A stretch of 64,000 nt of DNA from an uncultured Pseudomonadota bacterium (GTDB lineage Bacteria; Pseudomonadota; Gammaproteobacteria; Steroidobacterales; Steroidobacteraceae): positions 96,144-160,143 of the forward strand of contig CAIYLH010000047.1 of assembly GCA_903927005.1 (NCBI GenBank), given 5' to 3'. Positions 48,810 through 58,567 of this stretch are shown in pieces. The position numbers and the translations under genes were made by a program. The notes below the pieces were generated by a model. That model had not been told where the DNA came from, searched no databases, and saw only the letters and a list, made by a program, of their open reading frames with translations. Every line of letters begins with the position of its first letter. The stretch's first letter is position 1.

Positions 48810-49660
48810 TGAACGACAGGCGTTCTTTCTTCGTGCTGACGATGCTGGTCTTCGGCTTTGCGTTTCTCTACCTGCCGATCATCGCGATGGTGATCTACTC
48901 CTTTAACGCGTCACGCCTTGTGACGGTCTGGGATTCGGCCAATTCCCCCACGCTTGCCTGGTACGTGGAGTTGTTCCACAACAGCCAGATCATGGATGCA
49001 GCAAAGCTCAGCTTCAGGATCGCCTCGGTCAACGCAACTGGCGCCGTGATCCTCGGTACGCTGGCCGCGTTCGCGCTCCAGCGCTACCGCAAGTTCCGTG
49101 GCCGGGCCATGTTTGGGTTGCTGACCACCGCACCGATGGTGCTTCCGGAAGTTATTACCGGTCTGTCGTTGTTGCTGCTGTTCGTCGCGCTCGAGCAGGG
49201 AATTGGCTGGCCGAGTGGCCGTGGTGCGACCACCATCACGATTGCGCATATGACCTTCTCGATGGCCTACGCGATCGTGGTGATTCAGGCGCGGCTCGCG
49301 ACGGTCGACCGTTCGCTCGAGGAGGCGGCCATGGATCTTGGCGCGCGTCCGTGGAAGGTGTTCGCTGTGATCACGCTGCCGCTGATCGCCTCTGCCATCG
49401 CATCGGCGTGGGTGCTCGCGTTCATCCTCTCCTGGGACGACATCGTGATCACGAGCTTCGTCTCTGGCCCCGGCTCGACCACGCTCCCGCAGCTTGTTTT
49501 CTCGAAGGTCCGGCTCGGCGTCAGTCCGGATATCAACGCGCTGGCGACCATCCTGGTGTTGATCGTCTCGCTCGCGGTCGTTGTCGCCGGCACTTACATG
49601 ATGCGGCGTGACCGTCGTCGCATGCGGGACTCCCAGGCCGCGCAAGGGGCTACAGGATGA
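48809..49660 (+). CDS. potI: Polyamine ABC transporter permease (PotI-like)
   Basis: The 283-residue protein has six membrane segments and an EAA loop (LEEAAMDLGARPWKVFAVITLPLI). With PotH it forms the transport channel. The start is coupled to potH (TGATG) and its stop overlaps the ROK kinase start (ATGA). Confidence 0.92.
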   Translation: MNDRRSFFVLTMLVFGFAFLYLPIIAMVIYSFNASRLVTVWDSANSPTLAWYVELFHNSQIMDAAKLSFRIASVNATGAVILGTLAAFALQRYRKFRGRAMFGLLTTAPMVLPEVITGLSLLLLFVALEQGIGWPSGRGATTITIAHMTFSMAYAIVVIQARLATVDRSLEEAAMDLGARPWKVFAVITLPLIASAIASAWVLAFILSWDDIVITSFVSGPGSTTLPQLVFSKVRLGVSPDINALATILVLIVSLAVVVAGTYMMRRDRRRMRDSQAAQGATG

Positions 49661-50406
49661 GCCTGATTCTCGGCATAGACCTGGGCGGGTCGTCGATCAA
49701 GGCAGGGGTGGTGGATGCGTCGAGCGTGCGGCTGGTTGGTGACATCCACGCCGTGCCAACCCCGGCTGGCGCGCCGCTTGCCGAGACCGCGGCAGCGCTT
49801 GCCTCGCTAGTGGCGCACTTTCCGGAGTGCACGGGTCCTGTCGGGCTTGCATTTCCTGCCGTGGTCAGCCACGGCGTCACGCGCACGGCCTCCAATGTCG
49901 TTCCCGCCTGGATCGGGGCGGACGCCGCGGCGCTGCTGACGGCTGCTGCCGGTCGACCTGGTTACGTGGTTAACGATGCCGACGCCGCGGGGGTGGCGGA
50001 GATGCGCGTTGGGGCGGGGCGCGGTGAACGCGGCGCAGTGATGATGCTGACCTTTGGGACTGGCATAGGCAGTGCGCTGTTCGTCGACGGCCGGCTCTGG
50101 CCCAACACCGAGCTTGGCCATCTGATGATCGATGGCCAAGAAGCCGAGCATCTTGCCAGTGGCCGCGTGCGCACGGTGCAAGGTCTGGACTGGCCGGCCT
50201 GGTGTGAGCGGGTGAACTTGGTGCTGGCGCGTTATCACGCGCTGTTCTGTCCCGATCTGTTCATCATCGGCGGCGGTGTCAGCGAGCGCTTTGAGGAGTT
50301 TGGGGGGCTGCTGCGGTCGCAGGCCAGGATCGTACCTGCGGGGCTGCGTCATGCGGCCGGTGTGGTCGGTGCGGCGCTGTACGCGTCTGAAAGCGCGCGG
50401 GACTAA
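49657..50406 (+). CDS. ppgK: Polyphosphate glucokinase-like ROK kinase
   Basis: The 249-residue ROK protein matches the polyphosphate-glucose phosphotransferase subgroup: IDLGGSSIKAGVVD, VGLAFPAVVSHGVTRTASNV, NDADAAGVAEMRVGAGRGERG, LTFGTGIGSALFVDG, NTELGHLMIDGQEAE and DLFIIGGGVSERFEEF. These enzymes phosphorylate glucose with inorganic polyphosphate (or ATP). Its placement inside the polyamine operon, overlapping the genes on both sides, is unusual. The phosphate donor cannot be decided from sequence. Confidence 0.82.
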   Translation: MSLILGIDLGGSSIKAGVVDASSVRLVGDIHAVPTPAGAPLAETAAALASLVAHFPECTGPVGLAFPAVVSHGVTRTASNVVPAWIGADAAALLTAAAGRPGYVVNDADAAGVAEMRVGAGRGERGAVMMLTFGTGIGSALFVDGRLWPNTELGHLMIDGQEAEHLASGRVRTVQGLDWPAWCERVNLVLARYHALFCPDLFIIGGGVSERFEEFGGLLRSQARIVPAGLRHAAGVVGAALYASESARD

Positions 50407-51569
50407 TGCGAGTGTTCACTCCCCCTCCGGTGACGCGGCTGCCACGGGTCGGCACGACCATCTTCACGGTCATGTCGCAGCTCGCAGCGGAACTTGGCGC
50501 TGTTAACACCGGCCAGGGCTTTCCAGATTTCGAGCCGCCAGAGCGCTTGTGTGAGCTCGTCGCTCTGCACCTGCGGTCGGGCCACAACCAGTACGCCCCG
50601 ATGGCGGGCATTCTGCCGCTGCGCCAGGCGATTGCCGCCAAGGTGGCACGTCACTATGGCCGCAAGGCTTGTCCCGATGCTGAGATCACCGTTACCTGTG
50701 GCGGAACCGAGGCACTGGCTTCGTCGATTCAGGCGCTGGTTCACCCCGGCGATGAAGTCGTCCTGTTTGAGCCCGCCTACGACAGCTACGAGCCGATCGT
50801 CGAGCTGTGTGGTGGCGTCGTGCGGCGGGTGCCGTTGTCGCGGCCGGGCTTCGCGATCGATTGGCAGCGCTTCGCGGACGCCATCACCCCGCGTACGCGC
50901 CTCGTGATCGTCAACACTCCGCACAACCCTAGCGGCGCGTGCCTGTCGGTCGCCGACCTTGATCGGCTGGCCGAGGTGCTGCGCGATACCACGGCCTACG
51001 TGCTCGCCGACGAGGTCTATGAGCACATGGTCTTCGACGGAGCCCGGCACGTGAGTCTCAACGCTCACCCTGAGCTTGCCAGTCGTAGCATCGTCGCCTC
51101 TTCTTTCGGCAAGACCTACCACGCAACCGGCTGGAAAATTGGCTACTGCGTTGCGCCGGCCGCGCTTACCGTGGAGCTGCGCAAGGTCCATCAGTTTGTT
51201 ACGTTCGCGATCGCGACGCCCCTGCAGTATGCAATCGCCGACTTCATGACCGAGCATCCGGAGTGGGAGGACGAACTGTCGGCCTTCTATTCGGTAAAGC
51301 GAGACCGCCTGATCGATCTGCTGCTGCCCTCAAGGCTCGTGCTGGTGCCGGCGCGAGCGACTTACTTCCAGCTGGTCGATTACTCGGCCATCTCCGACCT
51401 GCCAGACGCCGAGTTTGCCCTGCAGCTGATACGCACGATCGGTGTCGCGACGATCCCGGTGTCGCCATTTTGCGAGCGAGCGCCCCCTGGCGAGCGGTTG
51501 GTGCGGCTGTGCTTCGCCAAGCAGGACGCGACGCTGGTCGCGGCCGCGGAGCGTCTGGTTCGCCTGTAG
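50406..51569 (+). CDS. Methionine aminotransferase-like PLP enzyme (YbdL family)
   Basis: The 387-residue class I/II aminotransferase opens with GTTIFTVMSQLAAELGAVNTGQGFPDFEPP and has NTPHNPSGA, ADEVYEHMVFDG and the PLP lysine in SSFGKTYHATGWKIG (near 235). YbdL prefers methionine, and family members act in transamination of methionine-like or aromatic amino acids. ATG 50406 shares a base with the ppgK stop (TAATG), so it belongs to the same translational unit. Confidence 0.82.
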   Translation: MRVFTPPPVTRLPRVGTTIFTVMSQLAAELGAVNTGQGFPDFEPPERLCELVALHLRSGHNQYAPMAGILPLRQAIAAKVARHYGRKACPDAEITVTCGGTEALASSIQALVHPGDEVVLFEPAYDSYEPIVELCGGVVRRVPLSRPGFAIDWQRFADAITPRTRLVIVNTPHNPSGACLSVADLDRLAEVLRDTTAYVLADEVYEHMVFDGARHVSLNAHPELASRSIVASSFGKTYHATGWKIGYCVAPAALTVELRKVHQFVTFAIATPLQYAIADFMTEHPEWEDELSAFYSVKRDRLIDLLLPSRLVLVPARATYFQLVDYSAISDLPDAEFALQLIRTIGVATIPVSPFCERAPPGERLVRLCFAKQDATLVAAAERLVRL

Positions 51570-51642
51570 TTTGCCAACGGCCGCACGCAAGGTGCCGTCG
51601 CCGTGCTTGAATATCCGCTCTGCAGTTTGCAAGGAATGATCG

Positions 51643-52818
51643 ATGAAGCCGCGTACCCGCGTGAATCACCCGATGGTGGAGAGCCCGACGCCCGGCAACA
51701 CACCGCTGGTCGCGCCGATCTACCAGAGCGTGAAGTTTGAGTTCCAGGACCTGGCCGAAACCGAGCGCGCCTGGGCGGGATCGGCAGATGGATACCACTA
51801 CAGTCGCGTGGGGAATCCGACCGTGCGGACGCTGGAGCGGACGCTCAGCGACCTGCAAGGAAAGTCGGATTGCGTTGTCGTCGGCTCGGGGCTTGCCGCC
51901 GTTGCGGTTACGCTGCTGGCCCTGCTTTCGCAGGGCGACCACGTGCTTGCCTTCGTGGAGACCTACGGCCCGACGCGCGGATTGCTCGCACGTACGCTGG
52001 CGCGGTTTGGGGTGAGGCACACCTTGCTGTCGATCGAGGATCACGCGGGCATCGAGCGGGTTTTGGCGACTACGCCGACCCGGTTGGTCTGGTTCGAGTC
52101 GCCGACCAACCCGGTGCTGAAGATCGCCGATATCCACTTCCTGACGGACGTTGCCAGGCGCTACGGCGCGTTGACGGCGCTGGACAACACCTTCGCGGGG
52201 CTTGAGTCCCATGGCCAGTTCGATGTTGACCTGTACGTCCACAGCCTGACCAAGTACGCGTCCGGCCACGGCGATGTGATGGGGGGTGCGGTCATTGGCA
52301 ACGCGGCGCTGGTGGGTCAGGTGCGCGGCCAGGCGATTGCGCTGGGTCCGACGCTGGATCCCCACGCGGCGTATCTGATTCAGCGCGGATTGAAAACCTA
52401 TCACTTGCGGCGCACCGCCCAGTGCGCCTCCGCGGCTATCGTGGCGGAGTACCTTGCCGTTCACCCCAATGTGGAGCGAGTCCGTTATCCCGGGCTGGCG
52501 GCGGATGTTGGCCACGCGCTTGCCAGTCGGCAGATGAGCGACTTTGGAACGGTGGTCAGTGTTGACCTGCGTGGCACCGCTGAGCAAAGCCGTACATTTG
52601 CAGATTCACTGCAGCTTTTTGCGATTGCCGCGAGCCTTGGTTCTACTGAATCACTGATTGTGCCGCCGCAGCTGCAGCAGCCGCGCGACCTGACAGAGCA
52701 GCAGCGGGTGGCGTCCGGCATCACCGCGACGACCGCCAGACTTTCGATCGGCGTGGAAGATCCTGAGGATCTGATCGCAGATCTGGACTCCGCTCTCGCT
52801 GCCGCTTTCGGCAGCTGA
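51643..52818 (+). CDS. metC: Cystathionine beta-lyase (Cys/Met metabolism PLP enzyme)
   Basis: The 391-residue trans-sulfuration-family enzyme has YHYSRVGNPTVRTLE, ALDNTFAG and the PLP lysine in HSLTKYASGHGDVMGG (near 206). Cystathionine beta-lyase, gamma-synthase and gamma-lyase share this fold, so the exact reaction is uncertain. It lies 73 bases after the methionine aminotransferase-like gene, linking both to sulfur amino-acid metabolism. No riboswitch is apparent in the short gap. Confidence 0.8.
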   Translation: MKPRTRVNHPMVESPTPGNTPLVAPIYQSVKFEFQDLAETERAWAGSADGYHYSRVGNPTVRTLERTLSDLQGKSDCVVVGSGLAAVAVTLLALLSQGDHVLAFVETYGPTRGLLARTLARFGVRHTLLSIEDHAGIERVLATTPTRLVWFESPTNPVLKIADIHFLTDVARRYGALTALDNTFAGLESHGQFDVDLYVHSLTKYASGHGDVMGGAVIGNAALVGQVRGQAIALGPTLDPHAAYLIQRGLKTYHLRRTAQCASAAIVAEYLAVHPNVERVRYPGLAADVGHALASRQMSDFGTVVSVDLRGTAEQSRTFADSLQLFAIAASLGSTESLIVPPQLQQPRDLTEQQRVASGITATTARLSIGVEDPEDLIADLDSALAAAFGS

Positions 52819-52839
52819 CCGGCTCCAGCCGGGAGGGGC

Positions 52840-54573
52840 TCAGAGGCTGCTGGCGACCTGCACGCGATGGATCGCGTAAGGCAGGACCTCGAAGATCTCG
52901 CTCTGGCGGTGGCGCTGCTGGATGCCACGCCACCAGTCAGCAGTGAGTACTTCGCCGTGCGCCTTCAGGAAGATCTCGTTTAGTTCGTCGTTGAAGCCGA
53001 GGAAGTTGATGAAGGTCTGCGGGAAGACGTCATTGTCAGCGACGTAGTACCACGTTTCTGCCCGCATCTCGTCCTCGTCAGACTCCGCCGACGGCAGCTC
53101 CCGGAACCGGCAGTCGGTGACCAGGCACAGCTCGTCGTAGTCGTAGAAGATCACGCGCCGGTTGCGGGTCACGCCGAAATTCTTCAGCAGCAGGTCGCCG
53201 GCGAAGATGTTGGTATAGGCGAGGTCGCGAATCGCCTGGCCGTATTCAAGTACCGCGAGGGTGGCGTCCTCGTGGCTGGCCTCGCGCAGGTACAGGTTGA
53301 GAGGCTCCATGCGCCGCTCGATGTAACAGTGATCGATGATCAGGTCGTCGCCGTCCTCGTGCACCGAGTCCCTGGTCTCGGTCAGCAGCTCCTCCAGCAG
53401 CGTGGCGTCGAACAGCCGTCGTGGGAAGCGCAGGCGTTTAAATTCCTGCGCGTCGACAAGCCGCCCGGCGCGATCGTGCTTGAAGACGAACTCGTACTTG
53501 GTCAGCACGTCCTGACGGACGATGTTCTTCTGGGCCGGGAACTTGTCGCGGATCAGCTTGAACACCACATCAAACGACGGCAGCGTGAACACGACCATGA
53601 CCAGACCGCGCTCGCCCGGGGCGAGCATGAACTGGTCGTTGGCCGTCTGCAGGTGCCGGAACAGCTCACGATAGCGTTCTGTCTTGCCCTGCTTGGCGCG
53701 GCCGAGAACGGTAAAAAGCTCGCTGACAGGCTTGTGCGGCATCAGCTGCTTGAGGAACAGCAGCGCCTTGCCGACCCGTTCCAGATCGACATGGAAATAT
53801 GAGCGGGTGAAACTGAACAGCACCGACACGTCGGCATCCGCGGTCATCACCGCGTCTACGAGCATCCCGCGCTCGGTGTTCTTCAGCACGATGACCAGCG
53901 GCGCCTGCCAATCCCCACCGACGATACGGCCGACGAGGTAGGCACGCGTCATCTGATAGAACGCCGGCCGGATCATCTCGATGCTGACAACCGGAGTTGT
54001 ATGCTCGGCCTGGCAGCGTTGGATCTCGTCGGCAACGTGGTACACGCTGCGGTCGAAGTCGCGCCACGGGGCCTTGCAGCGAAACGAGGTCAGGATCTCC
54101 TCAAGCAGCAGGCCCAGTGAGCCGCGGTTGGGGTAGGTAGTCAGGAAGTCGTAGTCGGCGAGCCTGGCCAGCGGATCCAGGTCCAGTGCGACGAACTCAA
54201 TCTCCGGGGAAACTCCAACCGTTCCGAAGAACGTCCGGGTCAGGGAGTTGTAGAACGTCTTGCGGAACTCGGCGTCCGGCATCGCCTGGATCAGGTTGGC
54301 GAACTCGTCCTTGATCCTCGACCATAGGCTCCGGTCGGTCGACTCGGAGCTGAGCCGGTGACGTAGCGATGCTACGGCGCTGTCGACGTAACGGCCATAC
54401 AGCTCGATTCGCTCGAGGGCGTCGCGCTGGCTGCCTTGCCAGTCGCACTCCTCGAAACGCGCCGGCGCGCGGCGCGTGATCGCGCGGAATTCAGCGTTGT
54501 AACGCTCGAAAGCGTTCGACGCATCCGCCGCGCATTCACGCGCCAGTGCCGTGGCCGTTTGGCTCAGCGCCAC
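52840..54573 (-). CDS. aceK: Isocitrate dehydrogenase kinase/phosphatase
   Basis: AceK phosphorylates and dephosphorylates isocitrate dehydrogenase to divert isocitrate into the glyoxylate shunt. The 577-residue length equals E. coli AceK (578). Matching stretches include FNSxxRTFFG, ARSYF, MVVFTLPSFDVVFKLIRDKF, YIERRMEPLNLYL and KNFGVTRNRRVIFYDYDELC. It is eight bases downstream of icd on the same strand, so enzyme and regulator are co-expressed here rather than with aceBA. Confidence 0.96.
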   Translation of the reverse strand: MALSQTATALARECAADASNAFERYNAEFRAITRRAPARFEECDWQGSQRDALERIELYGRYVDSAVASLRHRLSSESTDRSLWSRIKDEFANLIQAMPDAEFRKTFYNSLTRTFFGTVGVSPEIEFVALDLDPLARLADYDFLTTYPNRGSLGLLLEEILTSFRCKAPWRDFDRSVYHVADEIQRCQAEHTTPVVSIEMIRPAFYQMTRAYLVGRIVGGDWQAPLVIVLKNTERGMLVDAVMTADADVSVLFSFTRSYFHVDLERVGKALLFLKQLMPHKPVSELFTVLGRAKQGKTERYRELFRHLQTANDQFMLAPGERGLVMVVFTLPSFDVVFKLIRDKFPAQKNIVRQDVLTKYEFVFKHDRAGRLVDAQEFKRLRFPRRLFDATLLEELLTETRDSVHEDGDDLIIDHCYIERRMEPLNLYLREASHEDATLAVLEYGQAIRDLAYTNIFAGDLLLKNFGVTRNRRVIFYDYDELCLVTDCRFRELPSAESDEDEMRAETWYYVADNDVFPQTFINFLGFNDELNEIFLKAHGEVLTADWWRGIQQRHRQSEIFEVLPYAIHRVQVASSL

Positions 54574-54580
54574 GGCCGAC

Positions 54581-55879
54581 CTACAGGTGCTTGATCAGTT
54601 CGTCGGCGAACTCGCTGCACTTCACTTCCCGCGCGCCTTCCATCTGGCGTGCAAAGTCGTATGTCACAGCCTTGGCGCCGATTGCACGGTCCATGGCCAC
54701 GATGAGCGCGTCGGCAGCCTCGGTCCAGCCCATGTAACGGAGCATCATCTCGCCCGACAGGATCACCGAGCCCGGGTTTACCTTGTCCAGGTTGGCGTAC
54801 TTCGGCGCCGTGCCGTGGGTTGCCTCGAACACCGCGTGGCCCGTCATGTAGTTGACGTTGCCGCCCGGGGCGATGCCGATGCCGCCGACCTGTGCGGCGA
54901 GGGCGTCAGACAGGTAGTCGCCGTTCAGGTTCATCGTCGCAATGACGTCGAACTCCTCCGGACGGGTCAGGACCTGCTGCAGCGTGATGTCGGCGATCGC
55001 ATCCTTGATGATGACCTTGCCGGCCTTCTTGGCCTCGTCCATCTCGACGTTGGCGGCCTTCTCGCCCTTGTCTGCCTTGGTGCGTTCCCACTGTTCCCAG
55101 CCATAAGTCTGGCCCGGGAACTCGCGCTCGGCGAGGGCGTAGCACCAGTTACGGAACGCACCCTCCGTGTACTTCATGATGTTGCCCTTGTGCACGATCG
55201 TCACAGTCTTGCGCTTGTTGACGATCGCGTACTCGACGGCCGAGCGGAACAGGCGCTCGGTGCCGTCCTTGGACACGGCCTTGATGCCGATGCCCGAGGT
55301 GTCGGGGAAGCGGATCTTGCTGTACTGCTTCGGGAACGCCTGCTGAAACAGCTCCATGAACTTCTTGCAGTCCGCGGTGCCCGATTCAAACTCGATGCCG
55401 GCGTAGATGTCCTCGGTGTTCTCACGGAAGATCACCATGTCGACCTTTTCCGGGTGCTTCACCGGCGAAGGTACGCCCTTGAACCAGCGTACCGGGCGCA
55501 GGCAGACATACAGGTCGAGCAGCTGGCGCAGCGCTACGTTCAGCGAGCGGATGCCGCCACCAATGGGGGTCGTCAGCGGGCCCTTGATGGAGACGAGGTA
55601 CTCGCGGCATGCAGCGACGGTTTCGTCGGGCAACCAGGTGCTTAGCAGCTTGTTGGACTTCTCGCCGGCATAGACCTCGAGCCAGTGGATCTTGCGGCTG
55701 CCGCCGTAGGCTTTGGCAACCGCGGCGTCGAATACCCGCACGCTGGCTCGCCAGATATCCGCACCCGTGCCGTCCCCCTCGATGAACGGGATGATCGGCT
55801 GGTCGGGGACGGTCAGCTTGCCATTCGCAATCGTGATCCGTTCGCCACCGACCGGGGGGGTGTACTTCACTGTCGCCAT
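54581..55879 (-). CDS. icd: Isocitrate dehydrogenase (NADP)
   Basis: The 432-residue TCA-cycle enzyme decarboxylates isocitrate to 2-oxoglutarate. The [14 protein letters not shown] start and the substrate loop [27 protein letters not shown] region (S112) are present; S112 corresponds to the serine that AceK phosphorylates in E. coli. ATG 55879 is chosen over an open frame start at 55924 because an AGGGAG Shine-Dalgarno fits and the family N-terminus aligns. aceK follows directly. Confidence 0.96.
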   Translation of the reverse strand: MATVKYTPPVGGERITIANGKLTVPDQPIIPFIEGDGTGADIWRASVRVFDAAVAKAYGGSRKIHWLEVYAGEKSNKLLSTWLPDETVAACREYLVSIKGPLTTPIGGGIRSLNVALRQLLDLYVCLRPVRWFKGVPSPVKHPEKVDMVIFRENTEDIYAGIEFESGTADCKKFMELFQQAFPKQYSKIRFPDTSGIGIKAVSKDGTERLFRSAVEYAIVNKRKTVTIVHKGNIMKYTEGAFRNWCYALAEREFPGQTYGWEQWERTKADKGEKAANVEMDEAKKAGKVIIKDAIADITLQQVLTRPEEFDVIATMNLNGDYLSDALAAQVGGIGIAPGGNVNYMTGHAVFEATHGTAPKYANLDKVNPGSVILSGEMMLRYMGWTEAADALIVAMDRAIGAKAVTYDFARQMEGAREVKCSEFADELIKHL

Positions 55880-55936
55880 CGGGTTCTGCTCCCTAGAGAA
55901 TGCGGACGTGGATGTCACGCGCATTAAAGAGGGGCG

Positions 55937-55945
55937 ATTTTATCA
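55937..55945 (-). promoter_or_regulatory. Possible -10 region upstream of icd
   Basis: On the minus strand TGTGATAAAAT (core at 55937-55947) resembles an extended -10 element, about 60 bases before the icd ATG. No clear -35 was found. It is the only AT-rich stretch in the 184-base spacer. Confidence 0.35.
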
Positions 55946-56063
55946 CAGGGGTCCGGCTTGCCTGAGCTTGGGGGGGCGGCGGCCGATCGTGGAAAACCGC
56001 AGCCTGGGCCGGCGCCAGGGCGCCCTTGACGCCGGTTGCGTCTATCGGCCAGCGTAGGGCCGG

Positions 56064-56252
56064 TCAGCTGGGCGGGAACCCCGCCGCGACCAGGGCTGCG
56101 CGCACCTCCGCTTCGGGCCGTTCGCTGCGGACTTCGACCGAGTGGCTTGGCGGGTCTGCCTGAACCTCGGCCGCCGGGTCGATCGCCCGTATGGCGGCGG
56201 TCACGGCTCGCGCGCAGCCTCCGCAGGTCATCGCTTGGATGTGAAAGTTCAT
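56064..56252 (-). CDS. copZ: Heavy-metal-associated (CopZ-like) copper chaperone
   Basis: The 62-residue protein is a single HMA domain with the metal-binding MTCGGC motif near the N-terminus. Such chaperones hand Cu(I) to CopA. It is divergent from copA, and AGGA lies seven bases upstream of its ATG, inside the first codons of copA. The two ATGs abut in the hexamer CATATG (56250-56255). Confidence 0.85.
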   Translation of the reverse strand: MNFHIQAMTCGGCARAVTAAIRAIDPAAEVQADPPSHSVEVRSERPEAEVRAALVAAGFPPS

Positions 56253-58478
56253 ATGGTTCCTAGTGTAGCAGCGGAACACCGCCTGGAAATCGGCGGGATG
56301 ACGTGCGCGGCCTGCGTCGCGCGGGTCGAGCGCGCGCTGCGTACCGTGCCGGGGGTCGTGTCGGCCAGCGTCAACCTGGCGACGGAACGGGCGACGGTTG
56401 CGATGGAGGCGTCCGATCCCGCCGGGGAGGCCGCCGCGATCTCGGCGCTGCTGGCGGCCATCGAGCGGACCGGCTATGACGCCCGGGTGGTAGCAGCCGG
56501 GGCGCCAGATGCCGCCGCGCTGGCTCGCCGTAGCGAGGCTGACCGCGCCGACCTGTGGCATCTGGCGGCGGCGGTGCTGCTGTCCCTGCCGCTGCTGCTG
56601 CCTATGCTGGCTGCGGTTGCCGGCCGGCACCTGCTGTTGCCTGGCATCGTGCAACTGGCACTGGCGACGCCCGTGCAGTTCTGGCTCGGGGCGCGCTTCT
56701 ATCGCTCCGGCCTGCGCGCGCTGGCTGCCCGGGCCGGCAATATGGACCTGCTGGTCGCCATCGGCACCAGTGCCGCCTACGGACTTTCCGTGTGGATGCT
56801 GCTGAGCGCGCGCGGCGCGGCGGTGCCGCACCTGTACTTCGAGGCCTCGGCGGTCGTAATCACGCTCGTGCTGCTCGGTAAGTGGCTTGAAACACGCGCC
56901 CGGCGGGGTACGGCGCAGGCCCTACGGGCATTGCGCGCGCTGGCGCCGGAGCGTGCGCGACTCTGGCGCGAGCACGGCGAGATCGAGGTGCCCCTCGCCG
57001 CGGTTGCGCCGGGGGATCTGATCGTCGTGCGGCCCGGCGAGCGCATGCCGGTCGATGGCGAGGTCGTGGACGGCTTCACCGAGGTCGATGAGTCGCTGGT
57101 CACTGGCGAGAGCTTGCCTATCGCGGCGGGCCCCGGGTCGCGGGTCATCGGCGGCTCGCTGAACGGCTCGGGTCTGGTGCGCGTGCGCACTCGGCTGGCG
57201 GCGGCCGACGGCACACTGGAAAAGATCGCGCGGCTGGTAGAACACGCGCAGGCGTCGAAGGCGCCCATCCAGCGGCTCGTCGATCGGGTGGCGGAGTGGT
57301 TTGTGCCGGTGGTTGTCGTGCTCGCGTTGCTCACCGCCGCCACCTGGTGGGCGCTGGGAGCTGGCGTCGAGGTTGCGGTGCTGCGGGCGGTTGCGGTGCT
57401 GGTCATCGCCTGCCCCTGCGCGCTGGGCCTTGCGACGCCGGCGGCGTTGGTTGCGGGCACCGGTGCGGCGGCTCGTGCCGGCATCCTGATTCGTGACGCT
57501 GCGGCTCTCGAGCAGGCGGCGACGATCCGAACGGTTGCATTCGACAAGACAGGTACCTTGACCGAAGGGCAGCCCCGTCTGGTGGGTATCCATGCCTACG
57601 ACATGGCGCAGGACGCGGCGCTAGATCTTGCCGCAGCGTTGCAGCAGGGCAGTGGCCACGTGCTGGCGCGGGCGCTCGTCGCTGCGGTGGCGCATACGGT
57701 GCAACCGGCTACCTGCCTCCTCGCGACGCCAGGGTTGGGCGTGGCCGGGCGGGTTGCCGACCGCCGATTGGTTCTCGGTAGTGAGCGGTTTGTGGTCGGT
57801 CATGGCATCGCGCTGTCGGCGGACGGATGGATCGAAGCTCAGGCGCGTGCTGGCCGAACGGTCGCGATGCTGGCTGAAGTAGGCGCGGCGCCGCGATTGC
57901 TGGCGGCGTTCAGTTTCGCGGATAGCTGTCGCGCCAGCGCGCCGGCGACGATCGAGGCACTGCGTTTGGCCGGTATCCACAGCGTGCTGCTGACCGGGGA
58001 CCACGCGCAAAGCGCGATGAGCCTTGCGCACGCGGTCGGGATCGAGCACGTCCATGCCGGCGTGCTGCCCGAGGACAAGCTGCGCTTGATCGGCGAGCTG
58101 CGTCGCGACGGCGGTGTTGCGATGGTCGGAGATGGCGTGAACGATGCGCCGGCGCTCGCGGCAGCGGACCTGGGCATCGCGATGGGTGGCGGGGCCGACG
58201 TTGCGATCGCTGCGGCTGGCATCGTGTTGGTGCGCTCCGACCCTTGGGCCGTCGTTGGTGCCTTGGACATTGCGCGTCGCACCCGGCGGCGCATCCGCCT
58301 GAACCTGTTTTTCGCCAGCGTTTACAACCTTGCCGGCGTGCCGCTGGCCGCCTTCGGCGTGCTGACCCCGGTGGTCGCGGGTGCGGCAATGGCGTTGTCC
58401 AGCGTCAGTGTCGTCGCCAGCGCCTTGTTACTCGCCAGTTGGCGCCCCCGGCCGCCGCCGGCCCGGATCGTCACGTAA
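56253..58478 (+). CDS. copA: Copper-translocating P1B-type ATPase
   Basis: The 741-residue protein has one N-terminal HMA domain (C18 and C21 in MTCAAC), eight predicted membrane helices, the CPC motif (near 387, [12 protein letters not shown]), the phosphorylation motif DKTGT (near 430) and [10 protein letters not shown]. It exports Cu(I) from the cytoplasm. ATG 56253 gives an N-terminus with little room for a ribosome-binding site; GTG 56241 is an alternative that would overlap copZ. No CueR-type operator was recognised. Confidence 0.92.
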   Translation: MVPSVAAEHRLEIGGMTCAACVARVERALRTVPGVVSASVNLATERATVAMEASDPAGEAAAISALLAAIERTGYDARVVAAGAPDAAALARRSEADRADLWHLAAAVLLSLPLLLPMLAAVAGRHLLLPGIVQLALATPVQFWLGARFYRSGLRALAARAGNMDLLVAIGTSAAYGLSVWMLLSARGAAVPHLYFEASAVVITLVLLGKWLETRARRGTAQALRALRALAPERARLWREHGEIEVPLAAVAPGDLIVVRPGERMPVDGEVVDGFTEVDESLVTGESLPIAAGPGSRVIGGSLNGSGLVRVRTRLAAADGTLEKIARLVEHAQASKAPIQRLVDRVAEWFVPVVVVLALLTAATWWALGAGVEVAVLRAVAVLVIACPCALGLATPAALVAGTGAAARAGILIRDAAALEQAATIRTVAFDKTGTLTEGQPRLVGIHAYDMAQDAALDLAAALQQGSGHVLARALVAAVAHTVQPATCLLATPGLGVAGRVADRRLVLGSERFVVGHGIALSADGWIEAQARAGRTVAMLAEVGAAPRLLAAFSFADSCRASAPATIEALRLAGIHSVLLTGDHAQSAMSLAHAVGIEHVHAGVLPEDKLRLIGELRRDGGVAMVGDGVNDAPALAAADLGIAMGGGADVAIAAAGIVLVRSDPWAVVGALDIARRTRRRIRLNLFFASVYNLAGVPLAAFGVLTPVVAGAAMALSSVSVVASALLLASWRPRPPPARIVT

Positions 58479-58567
58479 GCGTCACGCGAGCTTCATCTGT
58501 TGGCAGCACTGGGTCTTTAAAGTCAGGCACATACCGGGCATTTCTGGACTCGGTCGGAGCTGCCCAG

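Noticed and set aside
48911..49645. Minus-strand frame of 244 codons opposite potI.
   Set aside because: It is an antisense shadow rich in Arg, His and Gln, and the plus strand encodes a clear permease.
51570..51642. A SAM or other riboswitch before metC.
   Set aside because: The 73-base gap is too short and shows no kink-turn or conserved core.
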